In this document: positions 1 through 13,300 of the stretch, piece by piece
Layout of the letters: each line of letters begins with the position of its first letter
Position numbering within the stretch: the stretch's first letter is position 1
Origin: Gyrodactylus bullatarudis
Taxonomy: Eukaryota; Platyhelminthes; Monogenea; Gyrodactylidea; Gyrodactylidae
DNA length: 64,000 nucleotides
Reading direction: 5' to 3'
Assembly: GCA_012064415.1 (NCBI GenBank)
Contig: SSNU01000063.1
Location: forward strand, 655,977 to 719,976
Notes under the pieces: model-generated
Database searches by the model: none
Told to the model about the DNA's origin: nothing
Seen by the model: only the letters and a program-made list of their open reading frames with translations
Translations under genes and position numbers: made by a program

Positions 1-1868
1 AATGAGTGAACGAGGAAATCCAGTAAATAGATTAAGACTTTTATTCTTGTTTGTCCGGAATTGATGTGTGCAATTATAATTTCGTTTCCCTCAGAACAAC
101 AACGTTGTATTCAAAGACTTGAAGATAAAAGTTATTTCAGCAATATTCTTTTGAGGCATCAGTAAAGGGATGACTTTTGTTGAAGAGAGAATAATTCCAA
201 TCGACAACATCTAAACTATGTAATGTAGATGTGAAAGGTAAACTTTTTTTCTGTTCATCGACATTACATAGTGAAAAGATACTTTTAATTAAAAAAATGT
301 TGAATCAATTTATTAAATTAAAAATATCAAATCGAACATGGAAGTAGACTTCTTTTTCCATTAATTTATCAACTTACCAGAGAAAAAATATCAGTATGTT
401 GTCAGATGATGATCGTCTGGAGAATGATACTGTGATGACTACTGGTTATCTTATTAAACAGACGGTACGTGGATCTTCAACTTCAACATTTCTACATAAT
501 ACATGATATGTGAGCGAAAACTACGATCTATACCTTTTTCAGATGAATTTCGTATTATTCAGTTTTCAATTTCGTACAATTTCAATTGAATATTGTAAAT
601 TTTCAAATCGTTTTCTTATGCATAATAAATTAATTCATTAAATAAAAATATTTTCAAATCGTTTTCGTACTAAAGGGTAATGAATTTCGTAAATTTACAA
701 ATCGTTTTCGTAACATACTTTCTATCGTAAAATACTTGTGTTATTTTTCAATTCAATTTTGTAAATTGAAGTTTTCTATTTCGTTAATTTACAAATGGTT
801 TTCATAAAACTAGGTAATCAATTTCCCATATTATTATAAATTTATTTATTTTTTCAAGTCTTTTAATTCTGTAACAACTTGGTAGTATTTTTCAACATGA
901 TAACAACAAGAACCTATTTTATCATTTATTTATGTATTTTCATTCAGTTCTTAACTATTATCTATTTTTGTGTAAAATGAACTCATTTGACACACCACAC
1001 GGTTCAGTATGCTGGATAAAAAAGAAGATTTTCTAGCAAAGTTAAAGAGAACTTCTAATCAGATTGAAAATGTTTCATCGAAAAAATGCTCACATTTTTT
1101 ATTCTGATCTTCTGCAATACATTAATGTCTGTAGTAAGAGAGCAAGGGATGGATGTTAACTGCCAGCCCCACCCTATCTGATCAAAAAAAAGCTATTCAA
1201 CATTACCCAAATTATGATTGATCTATCATCTGTATATAGAGCTCTGTATGCTCTCTATTGAATATGTAGCTGTTAATATTATTATTATATTTGATATACA
1301 ATATCTGTATCATCATATGGGAACCAGTTATAGTCCTTGTGATAATCAGAATGATTCTTTATTCAATCTCTGTGTGTTACTTGACAAATTTATCTTTCAG
1401 TGTGTGTTGCATACACACAACAAGTAGTATATAATATTTTAAAAAGGAAAGACTATGGAGAATATTTGACACGATCGTGTTTGATTATCATCAATCACTT
1501 TTTTACTTCACGACCTACACTCGAGTTTATGATTCCACATTACATGGTGTCCTCGTTTTAGATTTATCTATCCAATATCTAAAATGGATAATTACAATTA
1601 TTATTATCATAAATCCAGTAGAGGGATTTGAAGAGAGATTCTTGGCCTAATAATTATAATTAATAGCAAGTTTCAGTGTGACTGTAGTCCTTCATAATTC
1701 AATGGTCTTTGGGTCAACTTAATAAAGATACTGCAGTGACCAGACATGAAAAATAAGATTTTTATTTGAAAAAACTAGTGAAATAGTTATAGCATTCGAA
1801 ATAATTTTTACAATCTGCAACATTTTCTGATGTTTTAAAATACTGTATTAAAAAAATGCGCTGGGACT
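1..1868. other. gene-free AT-rich stretch with degenerate short repeats
   Basis: No coding region or RNA gene is recognisable here. From about 600 to 805 a motif of the form TTTCAAATCGTTTTCGTA recurs four times (near 601, 651, 691 and 786) at irregular spacing of roughly 40-95 bp, with linkers that themselves resemble one another (GGTAATgAATTTC). This looks like a decayed minisatellite or the remains of a tandemly structured element. The rest is AT-rich sequence with stop codons in all frames. Confidence 0.5.
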
Positions 1869-2105
1869 TTAAGAGTTAAAATCTAATTGGAATCTATCTC
1901 TGAGAGGATGCAAGGGCGTCAATAGAATATCCTCTTGAGGAGGAGGAGTGTAGATGAGGTGGAATCCTGCAAATGCGACCATTCTTCTCACCCAAATAAG
2001 GTAGAGATTTGATCTGTTAAGGAGTTCTCTGTACAAATATGGTCCAAAACAAGACCTTTCAAGTCCGAATCTATTCAACCCTTCAAATACCAGTGGGTCA
2101 TACAT
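1869..2105 (-). pseudogene. LINE reverse transcriptase C-terminal fragment
   Basis: A 78-residue open stretch resembles the region after the RT domain of non-LTR retrotransposon ORF2. It has a basic residue-rich segment with the signature N(L)Y-LIWVRR, followed by a terminal LHPLRDRFQLDFNS block. The copy at 40.68-41.07 kb has the same order (LHPLWLRR, then LLPLRTRFQINFN), and a third copy at 20.5-21.0 kb has NPLWVRR. No upstream RT motif is visible nearby, so this is a 5'-truncated, non-functional fragment. The family assignment rests on the shared order of motifs and the agreement among copies; the clade is not resolved. Confidence 0.55.
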
Positions 2106-2175
2106 GAAACTAGAAAATAATTCATGTGAGACTTATTAATATTATATTACATTTACACCGAAATCACAATTAATA

Positions 2176-2796
2176 ATAATCACTAGGGCCTCAAAATTGC
2201 ATATAATACATTTTTTTCTAACAATTTCTCGTGCTTTAAAAACTCCAAAATCGTAATCGAAATTTTGATAGGACCCCAGGATCCAAAGTTATAAATGCAT
2301 TATTGTATATTTAAAAAATTATAAATGCATAAAATTGCAATAAGCTTTATAATTTTTATAAAATCATGCCTAAATAATGAATCATTATTGACAAAGAAAA
2401 TTTTTTGATTGAATCTGATGGCTGAACCAAATAGTATATAATCTCAATACTGTGTATTATACATATTGTATTGTAAGGTTTAACACCACAAAAATATCTC
2501 GACCAATGAAATTCAAGCATGCTCTATTACTCTTTAGTCACAATCACGCCATTCAAATCTGTCAATCACACATGGTAAAATTGACTTCTCATCAAGTTTT
2601 CCTCATGGATTTGAAGTGACAGCAGATAATAACAATTACGCGTTGCACTTCAATGAAAATGTTTAAATAATGATGATCATACTAGTTAGTCAAAACTGAA
2701 AAAAAATCATAAATGCATTAAAATGGATTTTTTCATGAGTTAAAATTGCAAGATTTAATTTTCATAACTGCATATTTTTGAGGCCCTAATAATCAC
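2176..2796. mobile_element. hAT-like non-autonomous DNA transposon with 8-bp TSD
   Basis: The element occupies 2184-2788. Its ends are inverted repeats: TAGGGCCTCAAAA at the left end and TTTTGAGGCCCTA at the right. It is flanked by a perfect 8-bp direct repeat, ATAATCAC, at 2176-2183 and 2789-2796. TIRs beginning TAGGG or CAGGG with an 8-bp target duplication are characteristic of the hAT superfamily. The interior has no ORF but repeats ATAAATGCATNA-type words and TAAAATTGCAA near both ends, like subterminal transposase sites. It is inserted immediately before the surviving 3' end of a Penelope-like element. Confidence 0.8.
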
Positions 2797-2895
2797 CTTG
2801 ATGTGTGGGTAAAGGAGAAATTTTTTATCAACAAGTATAAACCTAATTTGTGTGTTCAGAAGGATTATTCGTTCAATCTTCAGCTATCTACCTAA
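2797..2895 (+). pseudogene. Penelope-like element 3' coding end (fragment)
   Basis: Read forward, the sequence right after the target duplication encodes LDVWVKEKFFIN followed by KYKPNLCVQKDYSFNLQL and then a stop at 2893-2895. This is nearly the same as the C-terminal end of the larger Penelope-like fragment on the minus strand at 33.66 kb, which has DVWVKEKFLINLYKPN. Only about 30 codons survive; the upstream part is displaced or eroded by the hAT-like insertion. It is a dead remnant. Confidence 0.65.
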
Positions 2896-5156
2896 TTAAT
2901 TTAACCCCATCTTACAGAAATAGGTAAGAAGATATATTTCGAACCAAATGTACATTTCTTATAGGATCATCAGTGGTCTATATCATTTTTAAAGATGATT
3001 CTTTGTAAGGAATGTACATCTGATTCTAAATATTCTTGCATATTCCCTAAATAATATACTAATTTTTCAAGTAGATAATCAACTATAAAGTTTCCCTTGT
3101 TTGAAATCAAAAGTTACGGGTAATTAAGATGAAGAAATCAGGTAAAAGGAAAAAGTCAAACGCTTGTAATTTTGGTGTGTCTTCTTTGACTGACAATAAG
3201 CAGAGGAAATGTTGAAGAAAGTCGTATGGGAGGGAGGGGTTTGATGATATTTAGTAATTTTTTCCAGTGAAAAATAACTTGTTTTCCCTTCCAGACAGAT
3301 AGAGGATAACTTTCAAATACCAAAAATTGATAAAATTAAGAAAGATTTCAAAACTGTGCTGTTCATGTAGCTGGGCATTATTTGACATTGGGAGAACACG
3401 CCATAGCTTGGAATGTTACATCATCAACCTTTTTCAGACAGCATGGACTATAGAATAAGGCCTATTCCATTTCTTCATTGAAAAGTAACATAACCAGTGT
3501 TTATGACTAGAAAATCTCTATTAATGGTTGTCAAAAGCAATGTAGGAGAAATTCTCTGTAATATAAAAACTAATAGCACTATAACATTATGAATTCATGA
3601 ATCTCCTATTCAATTCTACATAACAGTGAGAATTTTTGAGAGGAATTCGCAAAAGTTCCTAATTTTTTCAATATTTATTAGAGAAAGACAAATATATTTT
3701 TTTTCTATTTGATACTTTCAATAGATTCTTCGCCATTTTCGAAAGGATAAATTAAAAATTTAGAAAGATTTTCCTTGACGTTGGTTTTGAGCTGTAATAA
3801 TTATCACTTGAATTGTACTAAATACTGTATTACATTTAAAAACTTTACAATCATCACCTGGTAACAGGTAGGAACCAGTTTTAATTCTGTCAAAACCAAC
3901 CAATAAGATCTTCTCTCTATTATCCTCTATAGAAACCTGTATATATGACATGGTTTATTTAGTAATTTGACGTTAAAATCTGATTCAAAAAGATTATAAC
4001 GGGTCCTGGTAATTTCAATTTTATCATTTCTCGTAGTAAAATTCATTGAAAAAAAAGAGTTCAATTTTGAATCTCAAGGCTTGGTGGGTGACTTATTCTA
4101 TCCTAGTTGAATGCTTGCAATGGTCCTTAATAATAAGGAAAAAGTCAAGATCAAAAGGATAAAAATTAAAGAAAAGAAAAATTCTTTTACTCTGAAAATG
4201 CGCTAACTGTACATCAGACACCCTCGCTACCACATACGTACATTTTTCAAGAGAAAAAGTGTGTTAAACTTCCCTCTCAGAACTTTTCCCCTTTGCTGTA
4301 TGATCAAAGAGTGAAAGAGGAAGAAGAAATAGAAGCATAAAGAGAGAGAGAGAGAGAGAGACTTGAATTCAAGAATTTCTTCTCTCTGTTTTCCTTCTTC
4401 CCCATTTTTTAATTGAATGTTTAGCTTGCTCAACTTTTTTACCCTCTCTCTATTTAATGTTGAGATCCTTGTGTTTTAATTACAGTATAGTGTGTATTGT
4501 ATTGTGAAACAATAAAAGATGTAACATACACTGTAGCATTGCAAGGTTAAGGGACATTCAACTTTATTGATTTGTATTCTCGGGAAAAAATACTTGGAGA
4601 CACTGTTGCTTAAGTATTCACTCAAATTTTCATAAAAACGTCCGATAATTCATCTATTAACTGGAGGCTTTTGGTTTTTATTTTTCAGCTTAAATAAATA
4701 CAAAAAGATACAAGATTTGGTAATTTGACCTCAAACATTACAAAATCATACTTCATTTTTGAATCCAAGGACCATCCTCCTGAATTTTTGTACAAAAGAC
4801 TTCAAATAAACTTAGCATTTTAGCAAGAAACTTGACGAAACTGTTTTATCTCGTGGTTTCATACAAAGGAAAATTGTGGTCTCGAGTTATTGTGAGATTT
4901 TTCTATATAATCGATCAATAAGAAAGAGGACTTACTTCTATTACTATTTGCAAGATGAAAAAATTAATTTTACTAAATTAAAAAAAAACTTCTATTGAAT
5001 TCTGTAATAATCTTCTATTCTTTGTAAATAAAAAGAATCTCCCTTCTACTTTTTGTAAAAGTTTTATCTAGAAACTTTTTGTATAACAAAATTTGTAATT
5101 ATCCAAGCATTTCTATTTCTTTGAGAATTTTTGAAGTATTATTTCTAGATGACTGT
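2896..5156. other. gene-free stretch with a dispersed repeat and a GA tract
   Basis: No gene is recognised. A repeat at about 3967-4050 (GACGT, then TCTGATTCAAAAAGAT, then CATTTCTCGTAGTAAAATT) recurs at 5989-6070, with a related piece near 16.08 kb. A short (GA)n microsatellite lies near 4340-4362. The short open frames here show no family resemblance. Confidence 0.4.
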
Positions 5157-5379
5157 TTAACCCTTTCAGTGCTGAGACTCTTTCACAATTTTCATAAATC
5201 CCCAAATTTTACTATGAAGATACTAAGTTATTTGGCCAAAATTATTACTAATGCAGGTTCACATTGTGGGCTTCAATTTAAACTTTAATTGATCCAGAAA
5301 CCTATCAAATTGGAAGAGTTATGAAGGTTTAAAAAAATTGGAAAATCGACATATATGTCTATCGGACTCAAAGGGTTAA
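5157..5379. mobile_element. piggyBac-like MITE, copy 1 (TTAA target site)
   Basis: A 215-bp element (5161-5375) begins CCCTTTCAGTGC and ends GGACTCAAAGGG. It is bounded by TTAA at 5157-5160 and 5376-5379. TTAA duplication together with CCC...GGG termini is the hallmark of piggyBac-class insertion. A second copy at 7169-7371 matches it almost base for base through the interior. It has no coding capacity, so it would depend on a transposase elsewhere. Confidence 0.8.
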
Positions 5380-7164
5380 AGTTTAATCATTTTTAAAGGG
5401 AAACTACTGATGCTCTTCTGATAAATGTACATTTAGAGACTTGATCTATTTTTTTCTTGCCAACATTTGAGACTGTTGCCTTAATATTTTCTGGAGGAGA
5501 GTTCCTCTCTAAAAAAACATACTGCAATCTCTCTTCATAAGCAAGTAAATCAGAATCGACTTCATTACTTTCATTATTTGAAGGGCCCGTGTAAGAATCA
5601 GATAAGGCTGCAATTAAAACTAATAGGCATTAAAGTTGATAATTTATTGATTACTTTGGGATTTAACATTTTCAGTTATTTCCAAAAGTTTACAGATGCC
5701 GTAAGCTTATCTTCCAGCCAAAAAGAAATAAATATGCGTAGCCAACCAAGACTTGTGTCTATCCCTGTTATAGGGGAAGAAGTTTTTCGTCTAATCTTTC
5801 TGTATGATATTTCAGAGGATAAGGATGAAGATGAAACTATTGTATTTTTATTTGGTATGGAACGTGACATGTCCTTGTTAAGATTATTATCTGGTACCTA
5901 TTTCTCATAAAGAAATCAAACATGTTAGAAAAAATTTCTCAAATTGAAGGTATTTTTTCAGGGTATATTAAGAATATATTTAATATTAATTTGACGTGAA
6001 AACTGATTCAAAAAGATGAAAGCTTGTCTAATAATTCAAAATTGATCATTTCTCGTAGTAAAATTCATGGTGGCGCAAATTTGACATCTTTAATTGAAAT
6101 TATGCATATCTCAACAAAATTAAAAACATAAGGTTCAATAGGAAACTTTTCTCTCTCTTTTATTTCCTATCAAATGAACGCATAAATTCGAAAAGTTAAA
6201 AATTTTGTAATACCCTAATGTGCATGTTACAATCAATGTGGTGTCAGTGTTATTATCTTTTTTTATAGATTAAGGTTCCTCACAAGAAATCAAGGCCAAG
6301 GCTAAAAAGAGGGTTCAACAAACTGTAGGGAGTTGCAAAGAAGGGACCGTTAAGATTCCAAATTTGATTGGTTTCATCCCTCATAAAGACCTCAATAGTC
6401 TTTACCAGATCAAAATCAAATTCGGACTTATCTAAGGGTTATTTTCAAGAGGTAAGTACAGTATTCGGAGGAAATTTTTATATTAGCGACAGATTCCTCT
6501 CAAGATCTGCTGTGAAATTAGAATCAAACAGCGGAGACCATGGCATACTTCGATTCGAATGCTCAACAGGCTATAAAATCAAGAGATGCAAATGTCCAAG
6601 GAATAAATTTTTTATGTAAAACTAGGTTCCATAATAGTTTATCATGCAATAGTAAATAAGACTCATATTCTTCCATAATTTAGTCAATAATATTTAAATA
6701 TAATCAAGTATTCTAAACTAAAATCTTGTTCCAGGTGAGAAATAGGCAAGTTTCCACATTGATGTATTCACACAAAAACAGTGTACAAACTGACGATAAA
6801 TGTGTACACTCGAGTTTCCACTAACGGTCAGTTAACACTAAGCCGACCAGTAAAAGGCATACTTTATGATGAAAAAAGGCAAATTCATAAAATCGAATGT
6901 GGGTAACCCCTGTGGGTACACCTTATCAGAAAGTTAATATGTACACTGTAAATATATTGATATTGATTGATTTTCTCACAGTTTTGTGAGTTTACCGCTT
7001 ATCTGGGTTTTTCAATCATTATAGCACATTAAAAAATCATAATCAAAATTCTACGAATAAAAATTCCAGATTAACTAGTTAACACGACGTTTAAGTCTTT
7101 TTTACTCATTTGAAAATCAAAGACTCTGAATTGAGACTTATTGAATCTTATTTTTCAATGCATT
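5380..7164. other. gene-free stretch
   Basis: There are open frames of 83-110 codons (for example 5578-5910), but their composition is biased, they match no family I recognise, and 5578-5910 overlaps another open frame on the opposite strand. A second copy of the dispersed TCTCGTAGTAAAATTCAT repeat is at 5989-6070. Around 6900-6980 a segment ends in a short (TTGATTGA)-like tail, which could be a SINE or LINE 3' end. Confidence 0.35.
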
Positions 7165-7375
7165 TTAACCCTTTCAGTGCTGAGACTCTTTCACAATTTT
7201 CATAAATCCCCAAATTTTACTATGAAGATACTAAGTTATTTGGCCAAAATTATTACTAATGCAGGTTCACATTGTGGGCTTCAATTTAAACTTTAATTGA
7301 TCCAGAAACCTATCAAATTGGAAGAGTTATGAAGGTTCAAAAAAAATATATGTCCATCGGCACTCAAAGGGTTAA
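7165..7375. mobile_element. piggyBac-like MITE, copy 2 (TTAA target site)
   Basis: A 203-bp element (7169-7371) runs between TTAA at 7165-7168 and 7372-7375. It has the same CCCTTTCAGTGC start as copy 1, and its end GCACTCAAAGGG makes a 12-bp TIR with one mismatch. It is nearly identical to copy 1, 2 kb away, but lacks about 12 bp near the right end. The high identity suggests recent spread of the family or a local transposition. Confidence 0.8.
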
Positions 7376-10300
7376 TAGGAATAGAAGATGAATAGACCAA
7401 AAAAATATCAAAGATTTAATCGCACTTTCTTGTTACAAGAATGGCTAATGATACTGTGTATTCAATCAAGAAGAATTAAATTATTCGAATTTCATGAAAG
7501 AAATGAATAGGCTTCGATACATATATTTCAGACAGGGTTCAAGGATAAATCAAATTTTATAAGTGATAACTTTCTTTTAACACAACAAGAACAAGAATAG
7601 CCATATCAATGTCTTCCTCTATCCCATTTCCCCTCATGTAATTGAATAAGTGACATTTCAAGAATATCGATTCTGTAATTTCTCCCCCCGGATGGAGGCA
7701 GCGAAAAAACTAAAAGGTTTATTCATTTTTTTGAAAATCACAACACTTTTCGTTGTTGGTAACGCAGAAAATTTGACCAAATTTCTAAAAATATAGCGTA
7801 AGTTCCAGCTAAAAATACAATTGTGGCTACAAGTTATTACCATTTGAAATGTCAATTTAAGGGGGTCCTCTTATCGCACTTGTAGATGTCTGAAAAAAAA
7901 TTTTGTCAATTCTAATCAAGAGATCCATGTAAAAGATGTTTCTGTCCTCTTTACTAATGACTCAGGGCGACCAAAAAGCCTTTTTTGAGTGTGAGTCTAA
8001 AGCAATCTGAAAATACTAAAAATTCAGTCCTTTTTTTTCTAAACCTCTTAATGAGAGTTTGCCTTTTTTGCTCATTTGGAGGAGGCTTACCTTTTTTAAA
8101 AAAGGATTGCTTTTTCATTTTTTTCAAGGATTGTGCAAAATTTTCATCATTGTTTATTTTGACCTTCATTGTCTGAATCTAATTTTAGGGGGGGAGTCGG
8201 TAAACAGCCAATAGAAATGGCTTATCCAACTCAACATCTCATTCTCATTCTATTCACTTAAAAGGCTTGAAGAATTGAGTACTTGAACTGTTATAATTTT
8301 CAAAATAAATCCTTTTAGTTGACATTTTAAATCCTGAGGATTAATTTTTTTGCTTGCTTCTTACACAATGAAACACTGCTTGCTCTATTTCAGGAATCAT
8401 TTCTCAGTTCTCCATGATCTGTCAATGCCTCCTAAGATCCAGATCAATAATGTAATCGGAAACCAACTCAACCATTACGTGAAAAATTGATTCAGCTTCA
8501 AAATGAAGTATTTTCCAAGATTTTATGTGCTCAGATAACCAAGTTACACTCAAAAATATGGCTAGAAGTAGGTCTTTTTTGCATTTTGGAAAATCTTAAA
8601 ATTCGCTCTCATTTTTACAAATCATCATCAATTAATGAACTAAGACATTGAATGTGTAGAGAATTTTTTATTGATGAATATCTTTTTTGAAAATTTGATT
8701 AAATTTCATTGGTTCTCTCAAAAAAGAGGTTTTTTTAAAAAATGGGTCACAAGAAATGGATTTGGCGACTACTGTAGTTACTGATTCATCAAAAAGTTTT
8801 ATTGGTAGTTTTATAGTTGAAGAATACTGTACTCTGAAGCTTGATTAGAAAAATATATATTCAAAATTCATTGAAAAAAACCTAATATATAGATATAAAT
8901 AACATTTGACTTTATACCTTTTATGTGTGGGTTGAACTTTTGAAATGACATTTCAGGGCTTTCAAGAACTTTTCCTATCATTAGTTTTTAACCTTTTTGT
9001 CTGTAGCATTGATTTTCTTCCACAAGGAACATCAAGAATTCAAAATGGGAATTTTCAACTCATTCAAGTACAATGCTGAATAGAGAAAAAATCCGGACAT
9101 TAAAGTGTGGAAATGAAAAGAAATGCATTTAGTCACAGACTACGGTGATTTTTTAAAACCCACTGTAAAATGTAAATGGCAATCAAGATTTCTCTCTGAA
9201 TCAAAAATCAATTCCGAAATTTATCAACACAGTTTGCCTCAGTTCAAGTCTCATTTTCAAAAATAGTAATCTGTCTGAAATAAAATAAACCTTAACGGAT
9301 AATGATGAATTTTGGATAGACTACAACTGTATTTTTTACTGTATCCAATGTATTAGTGCACACTGTATCATGATAAAGATAACCATACTGCTATGCACCA
9401 AAAGGCCTATTTGGAAAAAGATAATAATAATGAGATCACAGTAGCAGTATCATTAGTGTAATAATAATTTTGTTATTTATTGTATAGAGCCCACTAGAAC
9501 TGCTACTTCTATTGCTAATAAATGAAGAACTCCATCCAAATGTACACAGTAAACTTTATGCATTTGTTTTCAATTGAAAAGTTTCCTTTAAGTTACCAAC
9601 CTGCATACAAATTTCTACTGGGGCATATTCTACGGACGATAAAAAAGCTTAATCATTTAATTTTCTAAATATTAATAAAGCGTTTCACAAGGTCTTAAAA
9701 CTTTCTGAATGAATTTGTAATAATAATACGATTAATGCTCTGATTGGCCCAAACGAACTTTACACATTTCATCGAATAATATTCTGCATTTAAATAGATA
9801 CATGTCGGTGTAGGGTCTAAAGGGAACCGACGAAAATAAAGAGCTTATACTCACTATTTTCGTTTTCTACCTTCAAAATGCAAGACATTAGTGATGGATT
9901 CAAAACATGATAATATATTTGAGGAAATCAGGCATCTCAAGTAAAATAAAATAATCGATTATTCAAAATTTTAAACTCTGGTTAGAATAACTACGATAAT
10001 CCACTAGAATTTAATGTCACAACTTTAAAAGGGTAATTGGCTATGAATTTCGAAAATTGGAAAGTTTAGATCAATAAAATATGGTGAGTTCATGTCATCT
10101 TCTTACTTGTAGGGCATTGGTTATCTCTCAGATTGAAAATATCAGAATCTCTTGATTTTTTCATCTTTTATTGATTAACTGTTAATGACGAATTAAGGAC
10201 TCAAATTCTTTCAAAACAACACCAAATGTTTCTTGAAAAAGGCCAAAAATAAAAGCAATTGGGCATTTTACGCGCTAGTATTCCAGTGGAACTCTATCGT

Positions 10301-13300
10301 CAAAAATGAAAAAAATTAATGGCAAAATCTGATTTATTCTCAGACTGGTGAGTGTATATTTGTATGAATATTCCCATTGATGTTAAAAAAATAAATTATC
10401 CTCACATTATTAGAATAAAACTTGCCTGTCAGAATACAATACATTATGATAGTAGAGGGGGCAGGGATATTGAAGAATTTTCTCAGCTGAAACTAGGTCA
10501 ATCATCTTTACTTTTAATGCTCAATGAGCAGAATGTATCGAAATTGGTCTGTTTTGTACCTAAGAAATTTCATCAAAGGAGGTAGATATGATAACCTGGG
10601 AAAATAAATCATGGATACATAATAATTTTATTGTAAAAGCGCCGTTGTGTTGTCGACAACATTTTGACAGCCAAATTTCAAGCTTTGGAATAAAGTTTAG
10701 CAATTCAAAGTATTTCCCAAAAACTCTTCAGTGCAATCGTCTAAATGAAAATCTACAATATTTTGATCAATGAATTGTTACTAAATAATTAAAATTCAAA
10801 ACGAGTATTATTACACCTTTCTTTTCATCTGATATGCTCGATGCTTTTGTTCTCACTGGCACCAAAATATTGAGAGAAATCAATTTCTTTATAGTCTCTC
10901 CTCATACATAGATAGTCTTGTAAACAACTGAAGCGTACTATCTAATCAAGATGGAAAAATTATCCAATCTTTCTATGAAAAATTTCTTTCTTTTTGGGAC
11001 AGTAATTGGAAATATTCCCTTGAAATATTCCAGAGACTTGTAACTATAGAGGTAGAGTTCAACTTAGGATTTCAACTTGGAAAGTTTTTGTTGATGAGAA
11101 TGATCAAAATTTTGTGCTTACCAATTTTCCGAAAACAAATTTAAAATTTTAATTGGACTAAAGTTAGAAAATCCCTTAAAAAGAAAAGCCATGCTCTGGT
11201 CGGGGTTCAGCACTAATTGTTTCGTCTTTCCCCCTTCTACTAACCCAAGGATCGATCCTTTTCTTCTCCATTCTATTTACATAAAAATAAGATATCCTCA
11301 GGTCATAACATTGTATTACAATACAAAAAGAATAAGTTTATCACTAGAAATATGAGAGAAACTCAATCTTCAATTAATCACTATTCTCTCTTTCCCTCGC
11401 TTCCTCCTACTCACTTGGAGAATTAATTTCATTGCTTTTAACATATTAGTAGTTGAATAAATGCTTGTTCTCATGTGCACCAAAATTTGACCATCACAAT
11501 TAATATTTGTTACATGGTTGTTTGTCTGTTTGTTTGTTACTTTAGGAATAATTTTATTCTTTTAGTTTTATCATAATTCGAAGAGAGATACTTAAAAGGA
11601 TCATGAATATGATAATTTACATACAATCAAAGAAATAGAAAGGAATGTAAGCTTAAAAAGCACCAAAACTCTCCAATAAATAGGAAATATGAAGGGAAAA
11701 GTGAAACAGCTCACGTAGGAAAATTTTTTTAATCTATGCATCCCACTGGAAGGGACTTTGGAGAAAGGTTGGTTTTACAAATATTTATTTGAAGACAAGA
11801 GTTGCCTGATTTCCTCAAAAATATTTCGAGATCATGGAAGTGTTAAGTACGAATGAAAGATTATAATTATAAATGTGGAACATTGTCTTTCAGATTACTG
11901 TTGGTTTATAAAAAATACAGATTAAAGATAGAGAATATTGTTGCTCCCCCAAAATTGGTTTTATACTCAATCAAATAACTTTGTAAAACCATACAATGTA
12001 GAAGAAATTCTGAACATTTAAAATTGATAAAACAGTTTTACTATATTTTATAGAATTGTAAATGAAAAAATCAGATAAAACTTCAATGTAAATATTTTTA
12101 TAAATATACAAATCCCTGTTAGTGTCTATACTGATTAAATCATTTATTATAAATCCTTCAGTTTTATACGAAATTATTGTGCTAATCAAAATGAACCAAT
12201 CAGAATCGAGAAAAAATAAATCGAGAAAAATTGAGTGAAATCACTAATGAAAGAACCTTGAATAACATCTGAATCAAAAAAGATAAATGGTCATGCGAGG
12301 TATCATTGGATAGAGAAACAAACTTTACATTCTTTCCCCATTAAAATTTGAGATTTTATCAAAATAAGATAGCCTGTTGAAGGGTAAAAACAAAAAAGTG
12401 CATGGCATTTTTCGCTAATTTTTCATCTTTTTTCAACTTTACGACCAATTTTGAGGATGATCCATTCCAAAAGCACGTTTGAACTTATGAGCATCATATA
12501 GAAAATTTTAGAAAATGTTATCAAATTTTACTCTGAAATGTCTAAGGATCAAGTCGAAAAATTGATTTATTCAAGTCCCGATTATGAAAATTGTGCTATT
12601 TCGGTTTTTCGCGAATTGCGCAAAAACTGAGCAACTTATGAAATTTTTGAAAGCAGATTCAGAATCTGCGTAAAATTTTACACAATAGGTTTGTCGTAAA
12701 AATTTATCGCAAAATTAAAGCTGTACCCCACGATGATCGAAAGAGGTATTTTTCTCAACCGGTATCACGAAAAAGAAATATGTCGACATCACCTAAGCAA
12801 CAAAAGGGTAAGCATAGAAAACGATTACCGACTAATAATCAGACAAAACATGTAGTCCCAAGAGTATGAGCACTCTCAACTCTCATTAGTCAATCTTGGA
12901 TGAACATTTGCCATTAGTCAGATTTTTATAATGTTCCTTATCCTTTCAGTGTAAAGTGTAAAAATTGTACGCTTAAAAATAATTTAATCGTCATGTTTAA
13001 AGTGTACATCGAGTTTCCATATTGACCAATTAGCTGTACAATGTACAGTGTACATTGGCGTTCAGTTCAGAATAAAGCTTTATTCACCCATAATCTTTCG
13101 TTCGTTCTTAACACGAGCATGATTTCGAGTCAACAAGGTCATTATATTAATTTACATCAACATTTTGTCTCAGTCTTATTGAAAAGTATACTGGGTGATA
13201 GATGGGAACCAACTTTTCACAAAGCACAAACGCGAATGTTTGAGTTGTTTGAGTCGATTGTCTATAGAAAGAGAAGGGAAAATCAATTTTCATAATAACA

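Noticed and set aside
4340..4362. (GA)n tract as a possible regulatory GAGA element
   Set aside because: No gene nearby; similar tracts at 19.85 kb and 41.27 kb indicate ordinary microsatellites.
7954..8176. Overlapping open frames on both strands, Lys- and Phe-rich
   Set aside because: They arise from A/T homopolymer runs; composition alone explains them.
10352..10773. Two consecutive open frames (77 and 61 codons) that might be exons of a gene
   Set aside because: No conserved motif, and no splice chain linking them into a recognisable protein.
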